Of a stretch of DNA of 64,000 nt, positions 55,665 to 63,741 are shown piece by piece. The position numbers were made by a program, and so were the translations under genes. Below the pieces are notes generated by a model. It worked only from the letters and a program-made list of their open reading frames with translations, was not told where the DNA came from and did no database searches. Position 1 is the first letter of the stretch; the number at the start of each line of letters is the position of its first letter. This DNA comes from Halalkalibacter alkaliphilus (GTDB taxonomy: Bacteria; Bacillota; Bacilli; Bacillales; Bacillaceae_D), in the NCBI RefSeq assembly GCF_023555415.1, contig NZ_JAKRYL010000006.1, forward strand, positions 62,001 through 126,000, given 5' to 3'.

Positions 55665-56390
55665 ATGACGGAAGTTTCTATTTGGCTTGCCTTTTTAGCG
55701 GGTATTGTTTCGTTTTTGTCTCCTTGCGTTTTCCCGTTAGTACCAGCTTACTTGGCTCAATTAACTGGAACCAATATCTCGGATAATCAAATAAACGCTG
55801 ATAGAAAATTAATTATCTCACGAAGTCTTGGCTTTATTTTTGGATTCACGATCATCTTTCTCCTCCTCGGTTTGTCTTCGACGTTTATTGGTCAAGCTTT
55901 TTTAGGTAATAGACAGCTTTTCGAACAAATCGGAGGAATTATTATTGCTGTCTTCGGTTTACAAATGATGGGAGTTATCTCCATCCGAATGCTGCTAAGC
56001 GAAAAAAAGCTAGCAGTTAAACCGAAAAAAACAGCGAGTTTCGCCAATTCAGTTTTGCTTGGTTTTTTATTTGGGACTGGCTGGTCCCCTTGTATCGGGC
56101 TCGTTCTTTCTTCGATCCTTTTTATGGCAAGTCAAGCCGACACGATGTGGGCAGGAGTCTTTATGTTATTTATTTATTCGATTGGCTTAGGAATTCCATT
56201 TCTTTTAGTAGCCCTGCTTTGGTCTCGTTCCCTAAATAAAGTCCGGGCATTAAATAAGTGGCTTCCTACCATCCAAAAAGTAAGCGGCGGAATTATGGTA
56301 ATCTTAGGTATCTTATTATTCACAGGACAATTTGCTGTCATCTCTGCTTACCTAAATCGTATCTCTCAATCACTGCCATTTACGATTTAA
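55665..56390 (+). CDS. ccdA: Cytochrome c-type biogenesis protein CcdA
   Basis: A 241-residue membrane thiol-disulfide carrier with six helices and two conserved cysteines in SFLSPCVFPLVPAY (Cys21) and GTGWSPCIGLVLSS (near 147). It passes electrons from cytoplasmic thioredoxin outward for cytochrome c maturation and, in Bacillus, for spore cortex proteins such as StoA. ATG 55665 has AAGGATG nine bases upstream; four codons upstream are excluded. It is monocistronic here. Confidence 0.93.
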   Translation: MTEVSIWLAFLAGIVSFLSPCVFPLVPAYLAQLTGTNISDNQINADRKLIISRSLGFIFGFTIIFLLLGLSSTFIGQAFLGNRQLFEQIGGIIIAVFGLQMMGVISIRMLLSEKKLAVKPKKTASFANSVLLGFLFGTGWSPCIGLVLSSILFMASQADTMWAGVFMLFIYSIGLGIPFLLVALLWSRSLNKVRALNKWLPTIQKVSGGIMVILGILLFTGQFAVISAYLNRISQSLPFTI

Positions 56391-56461
56391 CACAATATAA
56401 AAACATTGGAGGGAGTTTAATTCGCACATGAATGGGACTCCCTTTAAACGTTGATGTATGG

Positions 56462-56624
56462 ATAACGGAATGAGGATCCGATAGATCAGTGAATCGGATC
56501 CTTGTTCCGTTAAACTGTTGAAAAGCTCTTTTAAAAGGACTGAAAGGGTTCTTGGTTCCGTTAACCGTACAGAATCAACCAAATAAAAGGTTGAAACTAC
56601 CAAATAACGGAACCACTGGACCTA
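56462..56624. repeat. Inverted-repeat array interrupted by the IS element
   Basis: Two related inverted pairs share TAACGGAA ends. Pair 1: TAACGGAAtgAGGATCCGAT (56468 area) and its 18/20 complement ending TTCCGTTA near 56514. Pair 2: GGTTCCGTTA (near 56557) and TAACGGAACC (near 56605). Another unit, TAACGGAATTAGGATCCG, lies at about 58125-58142 beyond the IS. The IS therefore entered an older repeat array. Confidence 0.75.
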
Positions 56625-56812
56625 TGTCAAGAAAGTAGACACCTAAATAACGGATTCAATTCTTACCATTTTTATTATAATTAGTTGGTCTAACTTCACC
56701 TTTTAAAAGCATAGATGATTCCGCGTAGTCGTCAAGCCCAAACCGCTTGACCCCAACACTACATCATCTGGTACGTTGTTAGGTGAAGTAAGGACCACTC
56801 TACCACTATCAG

Positions 56813-57684
56813 TTAGGCAGATACATTCGTAAACCTCTTCGCATACTGCACTGGCGATAGATAGCCAATGGAACCGTGAATTCTTTTGCGATTGTAAAAG
56901 AACTCAATATATTCGAAGATTTCTGTGTAAGCTTCTTCTTTGGTCTGGAACCGATTACCTCTGATTAATTCTTTTTTGAGTACGCTAAAAAAAGACTCTG
57001 CACAAGCGTTATCATAACAGTTTCCAGTACGACTCATACTTGCTTCCATCTTGTAACTTTGAAGTCTTTGACGATACTCTTTTGACGTATATTGTGTTCC
57101 ACGATCTGAATGATGAAGCAATCCATATGCTGGTTTTTTCTTTTCATAAGCTTTGTTTAATGCCTCTAGGACAAGTTCGTTCGTCATGTGGCTTTTAAGA
57201 GACCAGCCCACTAGTTCACGTGTACAAAGATCCAGAACTGTTGCTAAATAAAGCTTGCCTAGGCGACAAGGAATGTAGGTGATATCTGTAACCCATACCT
57301 TGTTAGGAGCTGTGACTTTAAAGTTTTGATTCAGTGTATTAGGGGCGATTGGATTCGCATGGTTAGAGTCTGTTGTCGTGACCTTAAACGGTTTTGATAC
57401 ACAAGAGCGCAAGCTAAGCTCCTTCATGTAAATACTGATAGTTCGCTCACTAATTTTATAGTTCTCTTTCATTAACAATTGTGTGATTTTAGGACTGCCA
57501 TATCGCTCTTGATTATCTAAAAATGATGAATGATTCGAGCTTGAATCTCTTTTTTTCGCTGTTCCTGCTGACTAACCTCTTGTTTTTTCCACTTGCAATA
57601 CCCGCTCCGAGAGACTTGTAACACCCTACACATCTTCACCACTGAGAATTCGGAGCGATGTTTCTCAATGAATTCGAACTTCAT
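56813..57684 (-). pseudogene. IS3-family transposase OrfB, frameshifted
   Basis: The frame from ATG 57684 (overlapping the orfA stop) reads [20 protein letters not shown]... to about residue 54. It then hits TAG at 57517-57519, because a run of T has five rather than six bases. One added T restores the frame into ...[11 protein letters not shown] and the full DDE core: DITYIPC, SDRGTQY and, after NCYDNACAESFF, the catalytic Glu. The combined length would be about 290 residues, normal for IS3 OrfB. A remaining open frame starts at 57478 but lacks the N-terminal DNA-binding part. Confidence 0.88.
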
Positions 57685-58004
57685 GGACGGGGTCTGCTGA
57701 AGATGTGCACCGCCTTTTTTACAATATGCAATTCTTCTTCTGTCTCTGCTATTTTTTTGTCTTTTTCCTTTAATTGACGCTCTTGATCACGTAACTGTTG
57801 TTCTAACTGACGAATGCGATCTTCGACTACCAGTGGCTCATGATCAAACTCTCGATATTGATTCATCCACTGATGGAGGCAGCTAAGAGGAATATCTAGC
57901 TCCTGTGCAATATCTCTCATCGTTTTCTTTAGTTTTTGTTCTTGTGCAAATTTAACTGTACGCCGTTTAAACTCTTCACTATACCGTTGCCGTTGTTCAC
58001 CCAT
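57681..58004 (-). CDS. IS3-family transposase OrfA
   Basis: A 107-residue DNA-binding subunit with an N-terminal HTH_Tnp_1 region ([17 protein letters not shown]...[18 protein letters not shown]) and a leucine-zipper-like coiled coil (about 60-95, [20 protein letters not shown]). The frame is intact. The stop overlaps the start of orfB in the ATGA form. Confidence 0.93.
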   Translation of the reverse strand: MGEQRQRYSEEFKRRTVKFAQEQKLKKTMRDIAQELDIPLSCLHQWMNQYREFDHEPLVVEDRIRQLEQQLRDQERQLKEKDKKIAETEEELHIVKKAVHIFSRPRP

Positions 58005-58234
58005 GGGAACCCCTCCTAATTAGTAACATCATATCCAATTTTACTGTTCGTTAAAGGGGTGTCCACTTTTTATTCTAGTCTCACAAGAACCGGGAACATG
58101 GATCAAACAAGGGTTTTATAAGAAATAACGGAATTAGGATCCGTGTTTCATTACATATTGAAGTATCGAGTTATTGAACGAAGAACTGGAGCTGTCGTAA
58201 CGATAGCTCCTTTGGCTTCTTGCGCTAACGAGCA

Positions 58235-58390
58235 TTGTTAGTTTGTTACAGTTGTTATGAAGTCGAAAAAAGAGAGGAACTAAATAAGGAGGAAACTAAT
58301 CATGAGGAACCTAAAGAAGATGGTATTGATGAAGAGTCGATAGAAATAGATGGGAACCAAGTTTTATTTGCTAATAATAGAACTGAATAG
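58235..58390 (+). CDS. Possible 51-residue remnant or lipoprotein-tail ORF
   Basis: An open frame from TTG 58235 to TAG 58388-58390 gives a Cys-containing hydrophobic start (LVCYSCYEVE) and then a strongly acidic, Glu-rich stretch (EELNKEETNHEEPKEDGIDE) ending in NNRTE. The composition looks protein-like, but no ribosome-binding site or normal start is present. It could be the C-terminal remnant of a gene broken when the region was rearranged. Low confidence. Confidence 0.25.
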   Translation: MLVCYSCYEVEKREELNKEETNHEEPKEDGIDEESIEIDGNQVLFANNRTE

Positions 58391-58483
58391 GGTGCCACTG
58401 TATCAACAAAATAGAATCACAACAATATAGATAAAGCTCTTAGTATTCAGTTAAACGGTATCTTAAGTTTAATAAGGATTATA

Positions 58484-58515
58484 AAAACGCATTGATACTA
58501 TTACCAATGCGTTTT
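58484..58515. terminator. Terminator downstream of ecsC
   Basis: AAAACGCATTG and CAATGCGTTTT form a perfect 11-bp stem around a 10-nt loop about 90 bases past the ecsC stop. The remaining sequence between the IS and ecsC shows no gene beyond the remnant at 58235. Confidence 0.75.
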
Positions 58516-58602
58516 CACTGTTAATTAATATTCGGATAGAGATACTTATTAGAGTGTTGTTTTCATAACCGAAACCCTTAAGGCTTAATCAACCTCGTTT
58601 AT

Positions 58603-59337
58603 TTATTCAGGTAGTGACGACAACCATCTTATGCGGTAGCCGTTCATCGCGGTTTCTCCTAACAGGTCAAGAAAACGATAATTAGCGGCCGCACCAACTA
58701 CTGCTCCAAACCCTGGGATAAGTTGAAGCATTTTGGGTAAATCAATATAATCACGATAATCGAGTTGAAATGCCTTCCAATCAAACGTAGCTAAATATTC
58801 TTCTTTTTCAGGAAGATGCTCTTTTTTTAATTCCCATTCTTCCAACTGCTTGATTAAATCAGATCGCTTTTCTTCTCTTGCATAAGTTAACTGAAAAAGG
58901 TACAGAACAAACAATCGCTCTCGATAGTCCCTGACGTCATAACCATAGGCAGAGGCAACATCAAAAAGGAACTTCATTTTTATACTTAGAAGTAAAGGAA
59001 AATCAGCCATTCCAAGTAAAATGCCTCCTGCACCTGTTCCAGCTCCTTCTAGAGCAGCCGTACGCTTATACGTTTTAATTATTTGGAATACTTTCTCTTC
59101 TCTTTGCTCTAGGCTTAATGCCACCTCAGGTTGTTTTTTTGTCGTATATTCAGAACCAACTAACGTAGCGTAGACCATATTCTTTATACTTGCCGTTACG
59201 ACGGAATGTACTTTTTCTGGAATAAGATTGTTCATCTTAGATTGCAATCCTTTTGTATAACGCCCTACCATCGAAGGTCGTTTTAACAACTTCCGCTTCC
59301 ACCTTTGCAATTCTTCTGCAATCTCCTTTTCATACAT
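58603..59337 (-). CDS. ecsC: EcsC family protein
   Basis: A 244-residue protein with a central amphipathic/hydrophobic region (about 90-125, AALEGAGTGAGGILLGMADFPLLLS) and a Gly-rich one near 205-225 (IPGFGAVVGAAANYRFLDLLG). EcsC is found after ecsAB in Bacillus and is not essential to the transporter; its activity is unknown. It lies about 60 bases downstream of ecsB. Confidence 0.88.
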   Translation of the reverse strand: MYEKEIAEELQRWKRKLLKRPSMVGRYTKGLQSKMNNLIPEKVHSVVTASIKNMVYATLVGSEYTTKKQPEVALSLEQREEKVFQIIKTYKRTAALEGAGTGAGGILLGMADFPLLLSIKMKFLFDVASAYGYDVRDYRERLFVLYLFQLTYAREEKRSDLIKQLEEWELKKEHLPEKEEYLATFDWKAFQLDYRDYIDLPKMLQLIPGFGAVVGAAANYRFLDLLGETAMNGYRIRWLSSLPE

Positions 59338-59400
59338 AACAGCCTCTCCTTTTGACGTTACTCCTTAGTCCTATTAATGCACGTATTAGTATGATGATGA

Positions 59401-60615
59401 CTAATTTTTCCTTTTTTTATGAATCAGTTTATGACTTCCAACATAGCTATATAGTCCACCAAGAATAAGGGTAGCTCCGGCAATCAAGAGAGAGGAAGAA
59501 GCTAGTAATACACCTAGTTGAACGGCTGTCATAATTAATAGCAACCTAAAGGATAGCTGAGTTAGGGCATCCTTCTTTTCATCATTTCTTACAGGATATA
59601 AATCAACCCACATATTCGTATCGTAATGATACCAAATTGTAGACAATTGATTTGTCACCATATGCATAAATAAGAGAAGGACGACTAGTTGAAGCCACCC
59701 AGAAGGAAGAGCAAGAAGGATAACAGCTGATATAATAACAAGCCTTACATAGATACCAAGATAATCGTTCGCCCGAATAAACGATTTCGCAAATAAATAA
59801 TGATAAACCGATTTCTTAGAATCTGTAATTACAGGCAAAATCCCTTTCAAATAATTCCTTGGTCTCACTTTATTTCTTAGTTGTGGAACATCTGTAAAAG
59901 CATTAGCAATGCGATAAAAGAACAACAACATTCCTTGTTCTACTTCAATTAAATGATCCCACTTGATCGATAATTGCTTAGCCAATTTTTGATAATAAAA
60001 GTAATACAGAGCTGCCATGATTACGTAAACGGCAAGAATATATATAAGATTAGCACCTGAAAAAAGCAAATAGGTGAAAGCAATGTTTATTCCCCCACGC
60101 AATAAAAAGTGAGAACGTCTATCTGACTCGCTTTGAAAACGTTGCTCTTCAAAACTTGCAAACACATTCCAACCTTTGGCCACAATCAACAGTACTAACA
60201 CGAGAAACAAGCTTCCAACGTCAGCAGCTAAGTACTCCGAAAATAAAGGAGAAAGTACAACTAATACAAGAAGGATGACTCCACTTTGCAATCCAATGCT
60301 GTACCATTTAGATGATTGAAAATAGGCTCCTAGTTTCGATTCATATGGCAAGAGAAAAACCACATCCGCGGGCTTTACAAATGTTCGCACACCACTTCTT
60401 GTTAACAAATGGGCAAACACTGCAACAAACACCCATACTGCTGGAAAGGATTCGGGTAGCCAATCTAAAAACACACTATAATAGTAGCTCCCTATTATGA
60501 TGAGAACATAGACTGTGAACAAAAAACCACTGTTCCCAATTAAACGCAAATATCGTATTGCCATATTCCAATAGGCATTAACTCGCTCTCTCCACAACGT
60601 CATTCCATCATTCAT
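59401..60615 (-). CDS. ecsB: ABC transporter permease EcsB
   Basis: A 404-residue membrane subunit with about nine to ten hydrophobic segments and little sequence motif content, typical of EcsB. With EcsA it forms an exporter required in B. subtilis for normal protein secretion, competence, sporulation and intramembrane proteolysis by RasP. The start overlaps the ecsA stop by four bases, so the two are coupled. Confidence 0.92.
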   Translation of the reverse strand: MNDGMTLWRERVNAYWNMAIRYLRLIGNSGFLFTVYVLIIIGSYYYSVFLDWLPESFPAVWVFVAVFAHLLTRSGVRTFVKPADVVFLLPYESKLGAYFQSSKWYSIGLQSGVILLVLVVLSPLFSEYLAADVGSLFLVLVLLIVAKGWNVFASFEEQRFQSESDRRSHFLLRGGINIAFTYLLFSGANLIYILAVYVIMAALYYFYYQKLAKQLSIKWDHLIEVEQGMLLFFYRIANAFTDVPQLRNKVRPRNYLKGILPVITDSKKSVYHYLFAKSFIRANDYLGIYVRLVIISAVILLALPSGWLQLVVLLLFMHMVTNQLSTIWYHYDTNMWVDLYPVRNDEKKDALTQLSFRLLLIMTAVQLGVLLASSSLLIAGATLILGGLYSYVGSHKLIHKKRKN

Positions 60616-61352
60616 ACGAGCTCTTCCTTTGTCATTTCAATATATATATCATCCAATGTCGCTTGAGGAAGTTGTAATTGATGACGCATCTCATCCAGTG
60701 TCCCCTCCAACACAACCTTCCCTTGATGCAATATGACAAAACGGTCACAGTAACGTTCTGCTGTCGCTAAGATATGTGTCGACATTAAGACAGCGGCACC
60801 TCTATTTTTCATATCGCTTAAAAATGTTAAAAAAGATTGAATACCAATTGGATCTAATCCAACAATTGGCTCATCAACAATATAAACGGGAGGTTCAATT
60901 AAAAATGCACTCATAATCATAACTTTTTGACGCATTCCTTTTGAAAAATGACTTGGGTACCACTTTCTCATTTTTCCCATCCGGAACTCAGCAAGCAACT
61001 TCTCTGCTCTCTGTTCAAAAATGTCTTTCTTAAGTCCATATGCCAATGCTGTCAGCTCTAAGTGCTCCCACAACGTTAACTCATCATATAAAATTGGTGT
61101 TTCTGGAATATAGGCATATGAACGCCGATATTCATTAACATCATCTTGAAACGTTCTCCCTTCTATCGTTACTTGTCCTTTTTCAGGTTGAAGTAAGCCC
61201 AGTATATGTTTAATCGTTGTACTCTTCCCTGCCCCATTTAACCCAATCAACCCGACAATCTCTGAACTATTAACATGAAAATTAACATCATGCAGTACAG
61301 GCTTTTTCGGATGGTATCCACCTGTTATTCCCTCTATTTTTAAAACTGACAT
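60612..61352 (-). CDS. ecsA: ABC transporter ATP-binding protein EcsA
   Basis: A 246-residue ATPase. Walker A is GLNGAGKSTT near residue 37, signature FSKGMRQKVMIMSA near 134, and Walker B VYIVDEPIVGLDP near 155. ATG 61352 is chosen for AAGGAG upstream; six codons upstream are excluded. It is divergent from hit, as in B. subtilis. Confidence 0.94.
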   Translation of the reverse strand: MSVLKIEGITGGYHPKKPVLHDVNFHVNSSEIVGLIGLNGAGKSTTIKHILGLLQPEKGQVTIEGRTFQDDVNEYRRSYAYIPETPILYDELTLWEHLELTALAYGLKKDIFEQRAEKLLAEFRMGKMRKWYPSHFSKGMRQKVMIMSAFLIEPPVYIVDEPIVGLDPIGIQSFLTFLSDMKNRGAAVLMSTHILATAERYCDRFVILHQGKVVLEGTLDEMRHQLQLPQATLDDIYIEMTKEELV

Positions 61353-61533
61353 AGTTAACAACTCCTTCACCCCCTTATCTTACCAAAAGTCCAGAATAGT
61401 TCTCTAGTGTAATGACAAAGGCTTGCTTTCTTCGACACACTTTTTTCAAATTTAATAAGTTGAATGGCAACTTGCAAGTCAGTCAAGCACTCATGTATAG
61501 TTGGTTTAGACAAATTATGGGAAGGGTGATTCG

Positions 61534-61968
61534 ATGACAACTGATTCTAACTGTATCTTTTGTAAAATTGTACATGGGGAAATCCCTGCCTCCAAAGTTT
61601 ATGAAGACGAGCATGTACTAGCTTTTATAGATATTAGCCAAGTAACAAAAGGGCATACTTTGGTTATCCCAAAAGCTCATCACCAAGATCTTTTTGATTT
61701 AACTGAAGAGAGCTCGAAGCATATTTTTGCCGTTGTTCCAAAAATTGCAAAAGCAATTAAAAAAACGTATCAAGCAGAAGGTTTAAACATTGTTAACAAT
61801 AACGGTGAACTAGCTGGACAAACGGTCTATCATTTCCACGTCCATCTAATTCCACGTTATGGTAAAGGTGACGGATTTGGTGCCGTTTGGAAAGATCATA
61901 GCGCCGAATACAAACCTGAAGATTTACAACAAATAGCAAAAGAAATAACTGTTTTTATGAAGAAATAA
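61534..61968 (+). CDS. hit: HIT family protein Hit
   Basis: A 144-residue histidine-triad nucleotide hydrolase/transferase. The N-terminal zinc-type CIFCKIVHGEIPASKVYED is conserved and the triad is in YHFHVHLIPRY (near 97-107). Such enzymes cleave nucleoside phosphoramidates or dinucleotides; the physiological substrate is unclear. ATG 61534 follows GAAGGGTGA. It is divergent from ecsA and upstream of a dispersed element. Confidence 0.93.
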   Translation: MTTDSNCIFCKIVHGEIPASKVYEDEHVLAFIDISQVTKGHTLVIPKAHHQDLFDLTEESSKHIFAVVPKIAKAIKKTYQAEGLNIVNNNGELAGQTVYHFHVHLIPRYGKGDGFGAVWKDHSAEYKPEDLQQIAKEITVFMKK

Positions 61969-61980
61969 GAAAGAAAATCG

Positions 61981-62156
61981 ATGGCACTAAAAAAGTCTTT
62001 CTTAGCGGATTCGAGGAAGCAGCAATGGCTCCACACGTTGCGCGCCTGCTATGAGAAGCCCACTCATAGCAGGCTTTAAGACAAAGCAACGGTTCCCCTC
62101 ATTGCTTCAAGGCCATTGAAAAAGGTAAAAACCGCACCTTTTTTAACGGCCTTGAA
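61981..62156 (+). repeat. Terminator-capped dispersed element, copy C
   Basis: It contains GCAATGGCTCCACACG, a TGCGCGCCTGC block, an internal palindrome (CCTGCTATGAG / CTCATAGCAGG), CAACGG and CTCATTGCTTCAAGG in the same order as copy D. The right end is a hairpin (62109-62155; AAGGCC...GGCCTT with AAAAAGGT/ACCTTTTT). It probably ends hit transcription. Confidence 0.78.
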
Positions 62157-62252
62157 AATCAGCTTCTCTGTATTATTGTTGAGTATCACTAAGAAGCTGA
62201 TTCAGATAAGGCTAATCAGAATTTCTGATTAGCCTTATCTGAATCATTTTTT
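62157..62252. terminator. Overlapping hairpins upstream of serC
   Basis: The main hairpin has perfect 23-nt arms (62198-62220 and 62224-62246) with a 3-nt loop, followed by six T. A second inverted pair, AATCAGCTTCT (62157-62167) and AGAAGCTGATT (62192-62202), overlaps its 5' arm, so the two cannot form together. A promoter-like TATGGTACGATAAT lies farther down, near 62304-62317, so serC probably has its own start of transcription. Confidence 0.7.
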
Positions 62253-62364
62253 AAAGGAACTTTCAGAAAACACTAAAAAAACAGTTCATTATCTGCTTAG
62301 TTATGGTACGATAATGACAATCTATGTTATTAACGTGGTGAAGAGATAAAGGAGTGGAGAGAAC

Positions 62365-63447
62365 ATGACAGCAGTTTATAACTTTAATGCTGGACCATCT
62401 GCGTTACCGAAAGAAGTATTACAAAGAGCACAAGCTGAGTTAACTAACTTTAACGGAACCGGGATGTCGATTATGGAACTTAGCCATCGTAGCAAAGATT
62501 ACGAAGCCGTTCATCAAAATGCAATTGATCTGCTAAAAGAGCTTTATAACATTCCCGATCAATACAAGGTTCTTTTTCTGCAAGGCGGTGCTAGCTTACA
62601 GTTTTCAATGATTCCTCTTCAGTTTTTAAAAGAAGGAACAATCGGAAATTACATTTTAACGGGTTCATGGTCTGAGAAAGCATTAAAAGAAGCTAAACTA
62701 ATTGGTAAGACAGCTATTGCAGCATCAACTAAAGAAAATAACTATCAATCAATTCCTACATCAAACGATTTTCAATTTAACAAAAATGATGCTTATGTTC
62801 ATTTAACATCTAATAACACAATTTTTGGAACACAGTGGCAGGATTTCCCTACAATAAACCATGCTCCCCTTATTGCGGATATGTCTAGTGATATTCTTTC
62901 TCGCCCTGTTGATGTAGAGAAATTTGGGCTTATTTATGCAGGTGCGCAAAAGAACCTCGGTCCATCAGGTGTAACAGTTGCCATTATTAAAGAGGATCTA
63001 CTTGAGGTGAACGTTGACCAAGTTCCTACCGTCTTACGCTACAAAACTCATGCCGATAGTAACTCGCTCTATCACACACCTCCAACATTTGCTATTTACA
63101 TGTTAAATCAGGTACTAACATGGGTGAAAGAGCAAGGTGGAGTAAATGCAATCCAAAAGCGGAATGAGGAAAAGGCTAAATTAATATATGATGCGATCGA
63201 TGAAAGCAACGGTTTTTATAGAGGTCATGCTGAAAAAGATGCTCGTTCATTAATGAATATTACATTTAACCTTCCTACCGAGGACGATAACCAAAAGTTT
63301 CTTGCCAAAGCAAAAGAACTTGGCTTTGTTGGACTAAATGGTCACCGCTCCGTAGGCGGTTGCCGTGCTTCTACGTACAATGCCGTTCCACTCGAAGCGT
63401 GTGTAGCACTTCGAGAGTATATGGATTCTTATCGAGCAAGTCATTAA
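62365..63447 (+). CDS. serC: Phosphoserine aminotransferase
   Basis: A 360-residue PLP enzyme interconverting 3-phosphohydroxypyruvate and phosphoserine in serine (and pyridoxine) synthesis. The start YNFNAGPSALPKEVLQ is diagnostic, with GGASLQFSMIP (PLP phosphate) and the PLP Lys in IYAGAQKNLGPSG near 197. AAAGGAGTGGAG precedes ATG 62365. The length is normal. Confidence 0.97.
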   Translation: MTAVYNFNAGPSALPKEVLQRAQAELTNFNGTGMSIMELSHRSKDYEAVHQNAIDLLKELYNIPDQYKVLFLQGGASLQFSMIPLQFLKEGTIGNYILTGSWSEKALKEAKLIGKTAIAASTKENNYQSIPTSNDFQFNKNDAYVHLTSNNTIFGTQWQDFPTINHAPLIADMSSDILSRPVDVEKFGLIYAGAQKNLGPSGVTVAIIKEDLLEVNVDQVPTVLRYKTHADSNSLYHTPPTFAIYMLNQVLTWVKEQGGVNAIQKRNEEKAKLIYDAIDESNGFYRGHAEKDARSLMNITFNLPTEDDNQKFLAKAKELGFVGLNGHRSVGGCRASTYNAVPLEACVALREYMDSYRASH

Positions 63448-63448
63448 C

Positions 63449-63473
63449 GTGGTTAGGATTACCCCCTAACCAC
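63449..63473. terminator. Terminator between serC and the small membrane protein
   Basis: GTGGTTAGG pairs with CCTAACCAC around a 7-nt loop directly after the serC stop. It can serve both convergent genes. Confidence 0.75.
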
Positions 63474-63476
63474 TTG

Positions 63477-63665
63477 TTAAGACATGATGAGAAAAGTTGC
63501 AGAAACACCACTAATGAGCAATAATACCAACATAACAAGAAGAGAATTTCTGAATTGGGCTTTTTCACAGCTTTTCACATTGCCCACTAATCGCAATGAA
63601 ACATAAACAAGCCCGTACAATGAAAGTAAACAAACTGATATCATTAATAAAATGAGTGCTTCCAT
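63477..63665 (-). CDS. Small membrane protein, two predicted helices
   Basis: A 62-residue protein with a very strong ribosome-binding site (AAGGAGGGGGG) before ATG 63665. Two hydrophobic segments (about 3-26 and 42-61) flank a short basic loop (RLVGNVKSCEKAQFRN). It is convergent with serC and divergent from the yhaH-like gene. No family is recognised; translation signals make it a probable real gene. Confidence 0.65.
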   Translation of the reverse strand: MEALILLMISVCLLSLYGLVYVSLRLVGNVKSCEKAQFRNSLLVMLVLLLISGVSATFLIMS

Positions 63666-63741
63666 CTTCCCCCCTCCTTATCCTTGATATATATGCTTAT
63701 AGGAGGGGTTTCAGAACAAGTTAAGAAAGGTGGTACGAATC

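Larger units (their letters stand above)
56625..58083 (-). mobile_element. IS3-family insertion sequence, decayed
   Basis: About 1.46 kb holds two overlapping ORFs in the IS3 layout (orfA, orfB) with related terminal sequences AAAGTaGACACC (left) and AAAGTgGACACC (right end, inverted). The terminal TG...CA assignment is approximate, and I could not define a target duplication. orfB carries a frameshift (57519-57523), so this copy is unlikely to move by itself. Confidence 0.85.

Noticed and set aside
56813-57478. Intact 221-residue transposase starting at 57478
   Set aside because: It lacks the N-terminal region, which is present upstream in another frame. The gene is better called a frameshifted OrfB.
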